38,533 bases of DNA. Source: Bryobacterales bacterium. Its GTDB lineage: Bacteria > Acidobacteriota > Terriglobia > Bryobacterales > Bryobacteraceae. The notes under the pieces were generated by a model. The model was not told the DNA's origin, searched no databases, and worked only from the letters and a program-made list of their open reading frames with translations. The stretch's first letter is position 1. Every line of letters begins with the position of its first letter. Location of the stretch: NCBI GenBank assembly GCA_003142185.1, contig PLOR01000092.1:10060-48592 (forward strand), given 5' to 3'. A program made the position numbers and the translations under genes. Of this stretch, positions 29,615-38,300 are shown one piece after another.

Positions 29615-32600
29615 TCAGAACATCAGCTTGCCGCCGATTTGGATGACGCGGGCCTCGCGGAAGGTGCTGATCTCGGCGAAGGAACTGCTGGTGATGTTGG
29701 TGCTGGCGAAGCCGTTCGGGTTCACCAGGTTCAGCGCGTTGTAAGCTTCGCCGCGAAGCTGCAGCTTGACGGCCTCGTGCCTGGTCAAGCCGAAGTTCTT
29801 CATCAGAGCAATATCCAGGTTCCCGAAACCCGGGCCGCGCAACGTGCCGCGGCCGGTATTGCCGGGCCGCACCGCACCTTGCGGAACCGGCTGGAAGCAA
29901 GCCGGGTTGAACCAGGTCGCCTTGCCGGCGCCGGTGAATCCGGTGTATGCCTCCGACGCAGTGAGGTTCGGACTGCAAACCATATCCGGGCGCGAGCTGG
30001 ATGCGCTCGATCCCAGCAGGCCGAGACCGGCGGGATCGGCGTTCGATGTGGTGACCGTGAAGGGCGAGCCTGTGTAGAAACTGGCGATACCCGACAGCTC
30101 CCATCCGCCCAGAGCGTACCCCACGGCGCTATGGTTGCCTTTGAAGAACGGGAGGTTATAGACGTAATTCAAGCTCAGCACCTGGGTGCGGTCGAGCGTG
30201 GCCGGGCCATATTCGCCTTCATGCCAGTTGTAGCTGCTCTGCGGCGCGTTGGATCGGTCGGAGGCGTTGTCGGTGAGGTTCTTGGACCAGGTGTAAGCCC
30301 CCGCAAATAAGCCTGCGGCGCCGAAGTTCTTTTGCACCATCGCCTGGAGCGCGTTGTAGTTCGAATCGAAAGCGGTCTCGATGGTGTTGATGGCGTTGAA
30401 GCCAAGATACGGGCGCACGGCATTGATGCGCGGATCGTCCGCCGAAGTGAAAACGGTATTGCCGTTGGCGGCATGCAGGCCCGCCGCCAGCGCCACGCCC
30501 GGAGGAGCCTGGTTGATATCCACGATCCCGAGCAGATGGGTCCCCTTCGAGCCGACGTAGGCGACATCGAGCATGACGCCCTTGGGAAGTTCGTGCTGCA
30601 CGTCCAGCGTCCACTGTTGAACGTACGGCACCAGCGCCGGGATTTCGGTGGCGTGCAGCACCAGCGGAGCCGCCGATATGTTCACCGTCCCACCCGTGAC
30701 GTTCGAGAACGGGGCATTCGAAATACTTACCGACGAAACGTAGGGCGGGTTGGCAAAGGTGTTCTGCTCGTAGGTGCCGAACAGGCCGGAATCGTAGTAG
30801 ATTCCATAACCCGCGCGGATGGATGTCTTGCCGCCGCCGAACGGATCCCACGCCACGCCCAGCCGGGGCGCGAAGTTCTTATGGACATCGTTACCCACCT
30901 TGGAGCCGAACGGCGAGCCTTTGCCGCCGACGATAATCCCGTTGGTGGATGGATTGGTCCCGGTCCCGAGCACGAGGTTGCCGTTCGCCGAATTGATCTG
31001 CGGCGCGTTGGTGGCGCTGTACAGAGCCGGGTCGAAGTTGTCCAGCAGGTTATTCGAATCGGTCGGCTGCGCAAAGTACGACCAGCGCACGCCCACGTCG
31101 AGCGTCAGCCGCGGGCTGACGCGGAATTCGTCCTGTGCCCACGCTTCATCCTGCCAGGTCCAGATGTTCGGCGTAATATCGGTGGATGGCATCGAAAAAC
31201 TGGCGACGTTACCGAGCAGAAAATTCGCCCAGGACTGCATAAATGAGCTGGTTCCGGTGGGAGCGCCCGTGTTGGTGAACCCGAAGGAACCTTCCTGGTT
31301 GGCGGCGTTCTCGGTCTTGTTGTACCGGTTGATCGAAACGCCGAACTTGAAGATGTGCGGACCCTTGATCCACGTCACGCTGTCGAAAACGTTGTAGTTG
31401 CGGTTGTATTCGTTGTACGGCCCGTATCCCAGCACCGACGACCCGCCGGTGAAAGAGAGTTCCGGGATCACTCCTTGCGTATTCTGGAACGGCTCCGGAA
31501 CATTGATATCCGGATTGTCGGCCTTGTTCGACAATCCCACCGGGACGGAGTTGATAGCGCTATGCGCGTAGTCGAATGCGATGTCGTTCAGCAGCGAGGG
31601 ACGGATGGTGTCCACTGCGTGGATCACGAAGCTCTGCCCCGGCGAATTGGTGTTGGTGGTGGCGAGGTTCGGAATGGTCGAGCCGGTGAACAACCCGCCC
31701 GGCTCGGTGGTGGGGATAACGTCATTTTCGATGCGTCCCCAGAGCTGAATTTTCTCGCCGAAACTGTGGTCCACCCGCGCGATCTCCTGCCGGCTGTCGT
31801 AGAGGTTTCGCTGCGGGAAAAAGCCGGCCGTGGTGGCCGCCACCGTATTGGTGGACTGTAGCGCCATCTTGCCGAAAACGTCCTTGATGTATTCGGCCGC
31901 GATGGGGTTGATCTGGGTGGCGGGGATCTGCGTTACCGGCGCCGACCCTGCCGGGCAGCCGGTGAGACCGGTGAGGCAAACCGGCTGGGCAAACGCGCCC
32001 TGGAGCATTCCCGCGGTCGGCAGCGTCGGATTGAAAGTGGTGTAAGTGATGATGCGGCGCGCCTCCTCGGAAAAGAAAAAGAAGGTGTGGTTCTTATCCT
32101 TGTTGAAGCGGCCGGGAATATACACCGGGCCTCCGATGGTGCCGCCGAAATCGTTCCATCGCAGCGCCGGAACCTGGGCCACGCCGTTGACCATGTTGAC
32201 GCGGGTGGCGTTGTTGGCCCAGTTGTTGGCGGCGAAGGCGTTGTTGCGGTCGAATTCATAAAGATCGCCGTGGAAGCTGTTGGTGCCGCTCTTGGTCACC
32301 ACGCTGATCTGGGCGCCGCCGGCGCGGCCGGTATCGGCGGTGTACAACGCGCGCTCGACCTTGAACTCCGCGATGGCATCCACGCTGGGAAACGTCATCA
32401 GGGTCAGGTTGCTGCCCCGGTCCACGTTGTCGGCCCCGTCCACCGTCCAGTTGTTGGCTGAGTTGCGATTTCCGTTCACGGAGAAGGGAATGGTCGCCGC
32501 CGTGCCGGCCGGCGCCGAGTTGCCGATGTAGAGCTCGTCCGTCGAACTCGCCGTGACGCCCGGCATCAGCGAGGCCAGTTGCTCGTAATTGCGCGTACGC

Positions 32601-33037
32601 AGCGGCGCGTCGCGCACCTGCAAGCCGCTGATGGTGGTCGATTGGGCCGGCGTCGCCAGTTCCACCCGCGCGGTATCCGCCTTCACTTCCACCGACTCGC
32701 TGAGGCTTCCCACTTCCAGCAGCACATTGATCTTGAGATCGTCGTTGACGTTCAATACGACGCCCGTGTGGTTTACAATCTTGAACCCCTTGACCTCTAC
32801 CTTGATGGCGTACGTTCCGACTGGAATCAGAGCCGCCGAGTAGTTGCCGCTCGAATCCGTGGTGCTGGTGCGGACCACTTGGTTGCGGTCGGTATTGATA
32901 ATCGTGACCCTCGCGTTCGGTACGCCGGCTCCGCTGGCATCGAGGACGCTGCCCTCAATCGTGCCGGTAATGTCCTGCGCCTCCAGGCCTGCGACCATGG
33001 CGGCAGCAAGCGCGCACAACCCGATTAGTTTTTTCAT
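29615..33037 (-). CDS. TonB-dependent receptor, Oar-like, with carboxypeptidase-regulatory-like domain
   Basis: A 1140-residue outer-membrane protein. The order is signal peptide (MKKLIGLCALAAAMVAGLEAQ), a carboxypeptidase-regulatory-like Ig-type domain (about 25-110, GTIEGSVLDASGAGVPNARV), a plug region (about 120-250) and a large beta-barrel ending in an aromatic residue (KLMF). This is the Oar/SusC-like form, expanded to dozens of paralogues in Acidobacteria and thought to import oligosaccharides or peptides using TonB energy. The start has a GGGGG ribosome site. A perfect TTCACC/GGTGAA operator-like palindrome lies 58 bases upstream, over a TAGAAT box. There is no partner SusD-like gene. 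The substrate is not deducible. Confidence 0.93.
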   Translation of the reverse strand: MKKLIGLCALAAAMVAGLEAQDITGTIEGSVLDASGAGVPNARVTIINTDRNQVVRTSTTDSSGNYSAALIPVGTYAIKVEVKGFKIVNHTGVVLNVNDDLKINVLLEVGSLSESVEVKADTARVELATPAQSTTISGLQVRDAPLRTRNYEQLASLMPGVTASSTDELYIGNSAPAGTAATIPFSVNGNRNSANNWTVDGADNVDRGSNLTLMTFPSVDAIAEFKVERALYTADTGRAGGAQISVVTKSGTNSFHGDLYEFDRNNAFAANNWANNATRVNMVNGVAQVPALRWNDFGGTIGGPVYIPGRFNKDKNHTFFFFSEEARRIITYTTFNPTLPTAGMLQGAFAQPVCLTGLTGCPAGSAPVTQIPATQINPIAAEYIKDVFGKMALQSTNTVAATTAGFFPQRNLYDSRQEIARVDHSFGEKIQLWGRIENDVIPTTEPGGLFTGSTIPNLATTNTNSPGQSFVIHAVDTIRPSLLNDIAFDYAHSAINSVPVGLSNKADNPDINVPEPFQNTQGVIPELSFTGGSSVLGYGPYNEYNRNYNVFDSVTWIKGPHIFKFGVSINRYNKTENAANQEGSFGFTNTGAPTGTSSFMQSWANFLLGNVASFSMPSTDITPNIWTWQDEAWAQDEFRVSPRLTLDVGVRWSYFAQPTDSNNLLDNFDPALYSATNAPQINSANGNLVLGTGTNPSTNGIIVGGKGSPFGSKVGNDVHKNFAPRLGVAWDPFGGGKTSIRAGYGIYYDSGLFGTYEQNTFANPPYVSSVSISNAPFSNVTGGTVNISAAPLVLHATEIPALVPYVQQWTLDVQHELPKGVMLDVAYVGSKGTHLLGIVDINQAPPGVALAAGLHAANGNTVFTSADDPRINAVRPYLGFNAINTIETAFDSNYNALQAMVQKNFGAAGLFAGAYTWSKNLTDNASDRSNAPQSSYNWHEGEYGPATLDRTQVLSLNYVYNLPFFKGNHSAVGYALGGWELSGIASFYTGSPFTVTTSNADPAGLGLLGSSASSSRPDMVCSPNLTASEAYTGFTGAGKATWFNPACFQPVPQGAVRPGNTGRGTLRGPGFGNLDIALMKNFGLTRHEAVKLQLRGEAYNALNLVNPNGFASTNITSSSFAEISTFREARVIQIGGKLMF

Positions 33038-33301
33038 TTTATTTACCCCCTTTTTGCCTCTCCAATGAAAGCACCCCGAAAGAGTGGTTTCTGCTTCACC
33101 GTTGGTGAATATTCTACTGCGATACCGGGGGCTTTGGGAAGGGGCATGTTCGGGTTCAGGCCTGCTCCAACACAGCCAGGCTGGTGGTTTTCGGCCACTC
33201 TTGAGGCGTGCCCGACAACTGTAACTAGCTGAAGGAACTACGCTTGGCCTTTGGCAGCCTCCGTGCTTCCTAGGTCACCGGACGTTAGAAAGGACTCCGC
33301 C
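33038..33301. other. Divergent control region between the receptor and FecR-like gene
   Basis: 264 bases without a gene. On the receptor side there is a palindrome at 33095-33109 and a TAGAAT at 33116-33111 (minus strand). In the middle is a small CCAGGCTGG-type hairpin around 33175. On the right the AAAGGA ribosome site for the FecR-like gene is at about 33288-33293. Nothing else is recognised. Confidence 0.6.
33095..33109. promoter_or_regulatory. Perfect palindrome TTCACC-N3-GGTGAA upstream of the receptor
   Basis: A 6-3-6 dyad (TTCACC GTT GGTGAA) placed just downstream of a TAGAAT -10 box on the minus strand, where a bound repressor would block transcription of the receptor gene. The regulator is not encoded in the window. 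Confidence 0.5.
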
Positions 33302-35041
33302 ATGGTTCGCATGCAGCTTCGCTCGATGGGTTGGGTTCTGGCGGCCGTTCTCGCGGCTGGCGCCGGCGCACCCGTGCGGGCGCAGGATGCCGACGATCAG
33401 CAGCACAGCGTCGCCCGCATCAGCGTCATGGATGGCCAGGTTTCCGTGAAACGCGGCGATGCCGATTGGGTGGCAGGCGTGATCAACGCGCCACTGCTGG
33501 CTGACGACCACATTTCGACCGGCCCCAACTCGCGGGCCGAAGTCGAGTTCGATTCGGCCAACCTGCTCCGCCTGGGCGGCACTGCGGAAATCAGAATCGC
33601 GGCCCTGGAGGCGGACCGGCTGCAAATCGAGCTCTCTCACGGCACCTTAACCTACCGTGTATTAAGGCCTTCCAGCACAAATGCTGAGGTGGATACTCCG
33701 AATATTTCTGTGCGACCAACGAAAATTGGGGCTTATCGAATTTCTGTCACCGAAGCCGGCCAAACGGAACTCACCGTCAGGGCAGGGGACGTGGAGGTCT
33801 TCTCGCCCCGCGGCTCGCAGTGGGTGAGCGCCGGACAACTGATGATCGCCCGCGGTTCCACCGCCGATCCCGAATTCCAGGTGGTGGCCGCGCCGGCAGC
33901 CGATGCCTGGGACGCCTGGTCGGACAGCCGCGACCGCGTACTCACGCAATCGCGCAGCGCGCAGCGCGTTCCGCAGGGAGTTTACGGCTCCGAGGATCTG
34001 GACAATAACGGGAACTGGGTCTACACACCCGATTACGGCAACGTCTGGCAGCCGCAGGTCGCGCCCGGTTGGGCGCCGTATCAATCCGGGCAGTGGGAGT
34101 GGCTGGATTATTATGGCTGGACCTGGGTCAGCACCGATCCCTGGGGCTGGGCCCCGTATCACTATGGCCGCTGGTTCAATAGAGCCGGTTTCGGCTGGCT
34201 GTGGTACCCGGGCGTATTCGGCATGCCGCACTATTGGTCGCCGGCCCTGGTCGGCTTCTTCGGCTTCGGCGGTGGAGTTGGCTTCGGCGTTGGCTTTGGC
34301 TTCGGCAACATCGGCTGGTGTGCGCTGGCGCCGTATGAAGTCTTCCACCCATGGTGGGGTAGGGGATTCTACGGTTCCGCCGGATACATCAACCGCTCCG
34401 TGAATATTACCGGTGTAAATATCAGAAATGCCTATCAGAACGCGCGTGTCGCGAACGGCGTGACTGGGCTTTCGGTGCATGACTTCCAGAACGGGCGAGG
34501 CTCCAACATTGTGCGCCCAACGGCGGCGCAATTCGCATCGGCCGGAATGATCCGCGGCGCCGTTCCACTGGCTGCGGGAGGCGCTGCCACGCGGTTCTCC
34601 GGGCGCGCGGCATCGTACGTTCCGAGAAGCGGCAGCCACACCACGTTCGTTCATTCTCCGCAGGCGGCTGCGGGCGCTCGCGGCATAGCGGGGCAGGGAG
34701 GTGTGGCGGCCCGAGCGAACGGAGGCGCGGGTTCCGCGGGCTGGAGTCGTTTCGGCGCGGCGGGCACGCAGTCGAACGCGGGCGGGCAGAACGCGCGGCC
34801 GGCATCGTCTTCGAGCGGCTGGCAGCGGTTCGGCGCACCGAACTCGGGATACCGGAACAGCCCGTACTCGGGCAGCAGCCCACGCTACAATGCGCCTGCG
34901 AACAATGCGCCCAGCCAGCAGCGGAGCGCGCCGTCCGGCAGCGCGCCGCGGTCGAGCGGTGGTAGCGCCAGTCACCCGGCCAGCCGCGGAAGCAGTGGCC
35001 GCGGCGCGTCCGGTCATGCCAGCAGCGGCAGCCATCGCTAA
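33302..35041 (+). CDS. FecR-domain, Trp-rich (DUF6600-like) exported protein
   Basis: A 579-residue protein from ATG 33302, which has an AAAGGA ribosome site and a following signal peptide (MVRMQLRSMGWVLAAVLAAGAGAPVRAQ). Residues about 38-180 form a FecR-type domain (ISVMDGQVSVKRGDADW... LLRLGG). Next comes a Trp/Tyr/Pro-rich repeat region (about 235-310, motifs WVYTPDYGNVWQP, WEWLDYYGWTWVSTDPWGWAPYHYGRW) of the DUF6600 type. A Gly/Phe-rich stretch (GFFGFGGGVGFGVGFGFG) and a low-complexity Ser/Gly/Ala/Arg tail follow. It is probably an envelope or surface protein. FecR domains sense transport in sigma-factor cascades, but no anti-sigma context is present here. The repeats suggest binding to polymer or cell wall. 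Transcription ends at a clear terminator. Confidence 0.85.
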   Translation: MVRMQLRSMGWVLAAVLAAGAGAPVRAQDADDQQHSVARISVMDGQVSVKRGDADWVAGVINAPLLADDHISTGPNSRAEVEFDSANLLRLGGTAEIRIAALEADRLQIELSHGTLTYRVLRPSSTNAEVDTPNISVRPTKIGAYRISVTEAGQTELTVRAGDVEVFSPRGSQWVSAGQLMIARGSTADPEFQVVAAPAADAWDAWSDSRDRVLTQSRSAQRVPQGVYGSEDLDNNGNWVYTPDYGNVWQPQVAPGWAPYQSGQWEWLDYYGWTWVSTDPWGWAPYHYGRWFNRAGFGWLWYPGVFGMPHYWSPALVGFFGFGGGVGFGVGFGFGNIGWCALAPYEVFHPWWGRGFYGSAGYINRSVNITGVNIRNAYQNARVANGVTGLSVHDFQNGRGSNIVRPTAAQFASAGMIRGAVPLAAGGAATRFSGRAASYVPRSGSHTTFVHSPQAAAGARGIAGQGGVAARANGGAGSAGWSRFGAAGTQSNAGGQNARPASSSSGWQRFGAPNSGYRNSPYSGSSPRYNAPANNAPSQQRSAPSGSAPRSSGGSASHPASRGSSGRGASGHASSGSHR

Positions 35042-35073
35042 GAGTTTCCAGAGAGCATCAATTTCTTCCCATG

Positions 35074-35111
35074 GGCCCGGCCTTCATTCAGTGGAGACCG
35101 GGCCGTTTTTT
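35074..35111 (+). terminator. Intrinsic terminator of the FecR-like gene
   Basis: GGCCCGG (35074-35080) pairs with CCGGGCC (35098-35104) over a 17-base loop and is followed by TTTTTT (35106-35111), 33 bases after the stop codon. This is the only textbook intrinsic terminator seen in the window. Confidence 0.9.
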
Positions 35112-35187
35112 GTGGGTCAGCGGCAATCGCGCATCAAAGAAATGTCGAGATGACGGCAGCCAAGACTGGCCGCGCCACGAGCGGGCG

Positions 35188-36135
35188 CTACCGGCCGGCG
35201 AGCGCACGCCACACGAAAATGAGATTTTGCGGGTTCTCTCCGATGCGGCGGGCCGTGTACGGCCACCAGTGCGCACCGTAGGGCACGTACAATCTAAGCT
35301 GGTCGCCGGCGGCGAGGATTTTCGCCTGTAGTTTCGGCCGCACGCCGTACAGCATTTCGAACTCGTACTCTCCGGGTGCGGACCCGGATTCGCGCGCCAG
35401 CGCGCGAATCGAATCGATCAGTGCTTCGTTGTGGGTTGCGAAAACGGGAAAGAGGCCGCTCTCCCGCGCCTGGTCCGACAGCATGACCGCCGCCAACCGC
35501 AAGTACGCGGCCGAAATCTCGGCGCTGTGTGTCCACGCGATCCCGCCGGGCTCGGAAAACGCTCCCTTCACCAAACGGACGCACGGGACGCGGTCGCGCA
35601 GAAGACTCGCCAAGTCCGATTCGGTTCGCCGCAGGTAGGCCTGCAGCGTGATGGCGGCCGGAACGCCGCGACTTGCCAGAAGGCTGCGCAGCGCGATGGT
35701 GCAGTCGACGTAGGAGGCATCCTCCATATCGATCATCAGAAAGCTGCGCGTCGAGTGTTGCGCCGGGAAAGATGCGGCTAGGCGCAGGGCGTTCTCCTCG
35801 CCGAGCTCGGGCCGAATGGCATAGCCGATCTGGGTGGGATCCACCGAAACGTGCGTGTCCAAACCGTGAGCGTCCAACGCCGGGAGAAGCCGCTGCAGGC
35901 TATCGACCGTCTGGCGCGTAATTGCCGGATCCGTGATGTACTCGCCGAGGAAGAACAACGATGCGCGTATGCCCTGCTGTTTCAAGGCGAGCGCGGTGCG
36001 AAGCGCCGAGTCTTCATCAGTGCCGCCGACGAACTGGCTCGCGGCCGACGATATGCGGGGATTGCGCTGCACGAACCGGGTGAGGGAACCGCTGCGCGCG
36101 AGGGCGATCATGAAGCTCTGCCAGACGGAAACCAT
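35188..36135 (-). CDS. Proline dehydrogenase (monofunctional, FAD)
   Basis: A 315-residue flavoenzyme with the proline dehydrogenase barrel motifs: GGTDEDSALRTALAL near the N-terminus, TLQAYLRRTESDL, RLVKGAFSEPGG, EFEMLYGVR, and the C-terminal VPYGAHWWPYTARRIGENPQN, whose two arginines bind the proline carboxylate. It oxidises proline to pyrroline-5-carboxylate and passes electrons to quinone. It lacks the P5C dehydrogenase part of PutA, and no P5C dehydrogenase follows it. The ALDH7 enzyme upstream is a different subfamily and should not be taken as its partner. The start could also be ATG 36111. It converges with the FecR-like gene past its terminator. Confidence 0.93.
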   Translation of the reverse strand: MVSVWQSFMIALARSGSLTRFVQRNPRISSAASQFVGGTDEDSALRTALALKQQGIRASLFFLGEYITDPAITRQTVDSLQRLLPALDAHGLDTHVSVDPTQIGYAIRPELGEENALRLAASFPAQHSTRSFLMIDMEDASYVDCTIALRSLLASRGVPAAITLQAYLRRTESDLASLLRDRVPCVRLVKGAFSEPGGIAWTHSAEISAAYLRLAAVMLSDQARESGLFPVFATHNEALIDSIRALARESGSAPGEYEFEMLYGVRPKLQAKILAAGDQLRLYVPYGAHWWPYTARRIGENPQNLIFVWRALAGR

Positions 36136-36291
36136 GACAAGCTCAGAATATCAGGCAAACAGCCCTTCAGCTACTTAAATCATTACATTCGATTTGAATA
36201 GCTATCAGATTGTGCGTGAAACTATTGGCAGCATCATGATAGTGCCGAGGACGAAAGAATTCGACGCACCAAGCGCTCCTTGCCGAGCGGC

Positions 36292-36484
36292 TCAATCGTG
36301 AAGGCCGAAGCGGGCCTGCATTTCGCGCCGGCCCGTTTTGGTGACGGTCAAAGCGCGGCCGTCGAGATCCTGAATCACCCATTTTCGTTTCAGGGCGACG
36401 TTCAGGAGAGCCGCACCGATCGCGCCGCCGACGTGCGGCCGCCGCTCGCTCCAGTCCACACAGGCGTAGGCAAAACGACGCCGC
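36292..36484 (-). pseudogene. ArsR-type winged-helix regulator, C-terminal remnant
   Basis: A frame ending at TGA 36292 reads FAYACVDWSERRPHVGGAIG, then AALL...RKWVIQDLDGRALTVTKTGRREM, the C-terminal part of a family of ArsR-like regulators containing a C(V/L)DWSERRPHxGGAxGAALL motif. There is no start codon and the DNA-binding half is missing. Similarity begins abruptly at about 36484, exactly where the opposite-strand remnant also begins. Confidence 0.7.
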
Positions 36485-36487
36485 AGC

Positions 36488-36793
36488 CCCCGCTATGCGC
36501 CCGGCCTGACTACGAAGGAAGACATCGCCGCCGTGGTCCGCTCGGTCGATCGGCCGGTGAATGTGGTGATGGGGCTGCGGGGGGCGCAATTGTCGGTTGC
36601 GACCCTTTCGGCAATCGGCGTCAAGCGGATCAGCGTTGGCAGCGCTCTCGCACGAGCGGCTCTCGGCGCCTTTCTTCGCGCCGGCCGGGAGATGCGCGAC
36701 CACGACACTTTCGGGTTCGCCAGCTAGGCCATCAGCTATCAGGACATCACGGCGATGCTGGAGATGGACCCGCTGCGCCGTCAGGGTGCGTGA
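36488..36793 (+). pseudogene. Isocitrate lyase/PEP mutase-family protein, C-terminal remnant
   Basis: The frame from about 36488 reads YAPGLTTKEDIAAVVRSVDR, then PVNVVMGL..QLSVATLSAIGVKRISVGSALARAALGAFLRAGREM and DTFGFAS, followed by an in-frame TAG at 36725. It resumes AISYQDITAMLEMDPLRRQGA up to TGA at 36793. This is the C-terminal third of the isocitrate lyase/phosphoenolpyruvate mutase family (the oxaloacetate decarboxylase-like branch). The catalytic N-terminal part is absent and there is an internal stop, so it is dead. Confidence 0.8.
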
Positions 36794-36940
36794 CGTTCAG
36801 GGCGAGAGTGCTGTTCGTGGGAGCCAGTGACCAGAGTTCTTGGAGAATAAGCGACGCTTTTATAAAAGGATAGCTGGTAGAATGCGAAGTAGTTATTGCG
36901 ATTCCACGGGATCGAGTGGTTGGATTCCAAACTGACCCAC

Positions 36941-36966
36941 TGCCACAATAGTGGCATAAATATACT
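36941..36966 (+). promoter_or_regulatory. Dyad and -10 box before the DUF3800 gene
   Basis: TGCCAC (36941-36946) and GTGGCA (36951-36956) form a 6-bp dyad with a four-base centre. A TATACT follows at 36961-36966, 17 bases before the ATG at 36984. The arrangement fits a short-leader promoter with an operator upstream. Confidence 0.45.
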
Positions 36967-36983
36967 TGACTAAGGGAGCCGTT

Positions 36984-37829
36984 ATGGTTTACACTAACCC
37001 AAGACTAGAGACACGGAGCCGACCTGACGAAGCAGTCAGTTCAATTTGGTGGCTCCTGCATCATTCGTTCGATGTAGTTAAAAGGACTGCCGTGGTCACC
37101 TGTTACCTCGATGAAAGCGGAACCGATGATCTGTCGCCGACCGCCGTCGTAGGCGGCGTCATAATGAATGAGCCGCAGTTTGTTTCATTCGACAAGGTGT
37201 GGAGCCTGCTCCTGTCTAAGCATGATGTGCCGTTTGTCCACATGAACGAGTTTGGTAAACATGGCAAACTCGGTCACCTCACAATCGAGCAACGCCGCGC
37301 CCTCTTCGCTGATTTGGTTCCCGCTATCAACGATCATAAACTTTTCAGTGTCGTTAGCACTCTGACGACCGCAGAATACGATAATCACCTATCCTCTCTT
37401 TTTGACCGAAAAACGATGGGAGTGTATGGAACTTGCTTCATTCTCTGTGCAGTGTCGATCCATAAATTAGCTGAACAACAGAAGCACTCCGACAAAATTG
37501 CATACCTCCTTGATGGAGGAAACTCATACAGGCATCACGTTTTAGAAGCCCACAAGACCATGCGAGATTGGGAACACTTTTTACACGTTGGAAGCATAGG
37601 TTTTGGCGATGATGAAGAAATCATGGCGCTTCAATCCGCAGATATGATTTCTTGGAGTGCAAGGCGAAAGATAACCGGCCATTTTCCTGCTGGCTTTGAG
37701 CAGTTAGCAGACCTTGTGCCGGTCTCGGATGGTACTCATCCTCATCTTCAAACATCGTTTTCTGATGAACTTCTCGCTCTGCTGGCAGAAGCATTGAAGG
37801 ATTTAACCGGTGGGACAATAAAGCAATGA
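36984..37829 (+). CDS. DUF3800-domain protein
   Basis: A 281-residue protein from ATG 36984, preceded by GGGAG six bases upstream. It carries YLDESGTDD (about 40-48), the acidic signature of DUF3800, and LQSADMISW (about 223-231), the second conserved motif. Together these suggest an RNase H-like metal-dependent nuclease fold. DUF3800 proteins are frequent in phage, plasmid and defence-island contexts, and their biochemical activity is not settled. The coding sequence is clearly AT-richer than the rest of the window (many AAA, GAA, AAT and TTT codons), which suggests recent acquisition. Its stop overlaps the ATG of a 58-residue basic protein (ATGA). Confidence 0.87.
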   Translation: MVYTNPRLETRSRPDEAVSSIWWLLHHSFDVVKRTAVVTCYLDESGTDDLSPTAVVGGVIMNEPQFVSFDKVWSLLLSKHDVPFVHMNEFGKHGKLGHLTIEQRRALFADLVPAINDHKLFSVVSTLTTAEYDNHLSSLFDRKTMGVYGTCFILCAVSIHKLAEQQKHSDKIAYLLDGGNSYRHHVLEAHKTMRDWEHFLHVGSIGFGDDEEIMALQSADMISWSARRKITGHFPAGFEQLADLVPVSDGTHPHLQTSFSDELLALLAEALKDLTGGTIKQ

Positions 37830-38002
37830 AGTCTGAAGCCAACACGTCAAATTCAGAGTTCGAAGCCTTTGACCGGGCGATGGTAAAGATTCTCTCCGTT
37901 CCACACGATGAGGTCCAGCGCCGCATCAAGGCACACAAAGCCAAGGCAGAGCAGAACCCTCACAAGCGCGGACCCAAGCCAAAAAGAGGTACAGGTCAAT
38001 AG
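37826..38002 (+). CDS. 58-aa basic protein coupled to the DUF3800 gene
   Basis: ATG 37826 overlaps the DUF3800 TGA in ATGA, so translation is probably coupled. The 58-residue product begins MKSEANTSNSEFEAFDRAMV, has a short amphipathic helix (FEAFDRAMVKILSVPHDEVQRRIKAHKAKAEQ) and ends in a Lys/Arg/Pro tail (KRGPKPKRGTGQ). Small proteins with a similar FDxAxxKxLxVP...EVxRRI core and GPKPK tail are common next to DUF3800 and toxin-antitoxin genes, from memory of such loci. It may be an antitoxin-like partner or nucleic-acid-binding accessory. Its 3' end overlaps the opposite-strand gene by seven bases. Confidence 0.75.
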   Translation: MKSEANTSNSEFEAFDRAMVKILSVPHDEVQRRIKAHKAKAEQNPHKRGPKPKRGTGQ

Positions 38003-38298
38003 TGAACCTCGTAGTTCACATTCACCGGACTCTGTCGATTGGGGTTTACGATCAACAAATACCAGGGACCTTCAAATGGTAATCGTAGTTCTTGTGATTG
38101 TAATTTGCGTGCGTCTGGGAACCCTCCGTAGTACTTAAACCATCGACTCCCTTCATCAAAGAGTTCGAGGCCACGCGGACGGACAATATACGTTTTTACT
38201 GGATGATCAGCATCAAGCTCAAATTCAATCAGTCCACTCTCTGGCACGCTATAGCGAAGTCTGACGTTCTCATCTGGGCCAAGGCGTATTTTCGGCAT
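37996..38298 (-). CDS. Small beta-rich hypothetical protein (100 aa)
   Basis: A 100-residue protein from ATG 38298 (MPKIRLGPDENVRLRYSVPE), which follows the stop of the upstream frame by two bases; longer frames overlap that gene. It alternates beta strands (LIEFELDADHPVKTYIV, LRLPFEGPWYLLIVNP) and contains FKYYGG. The layout (polar start, YYGG, then strand-PxxGPWYxxIVN) weakly recalls the DUF1883 domain, which is found alone or with TIR/SIR2-type domains. I would not assign it on this basis. It probably shares a transcript with the gene at the window edge and converges on the DUF3800 module. Confidence 0.6.
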   Translation of the reverse strand: MPKIRLGPDENVRLRYSVPESGLIEFELDADHPVKTYIVRPRGLELFDEGSRWFKYYGGFPDARKLQSQELRLPFEGPWYLLIVNPNRQSPVNVNYEVHY

Positions 38299-38300
38299 GT

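Noticed and set aside
27437-36135. Proline catabolic pair (ALDH with proline dehydrogenase)
   Set aside because: The aldehyde dehydrogenase has ALDH7 motifs rather than those of P5C dehydrogenase, and the genes are 6 kb apart with unrelated genes between.
36167-36703. 178-residue minus-strand frame over the remnants
   Set aside because: It runs through two recognisable remnants in other frames and has no similarity of its own.
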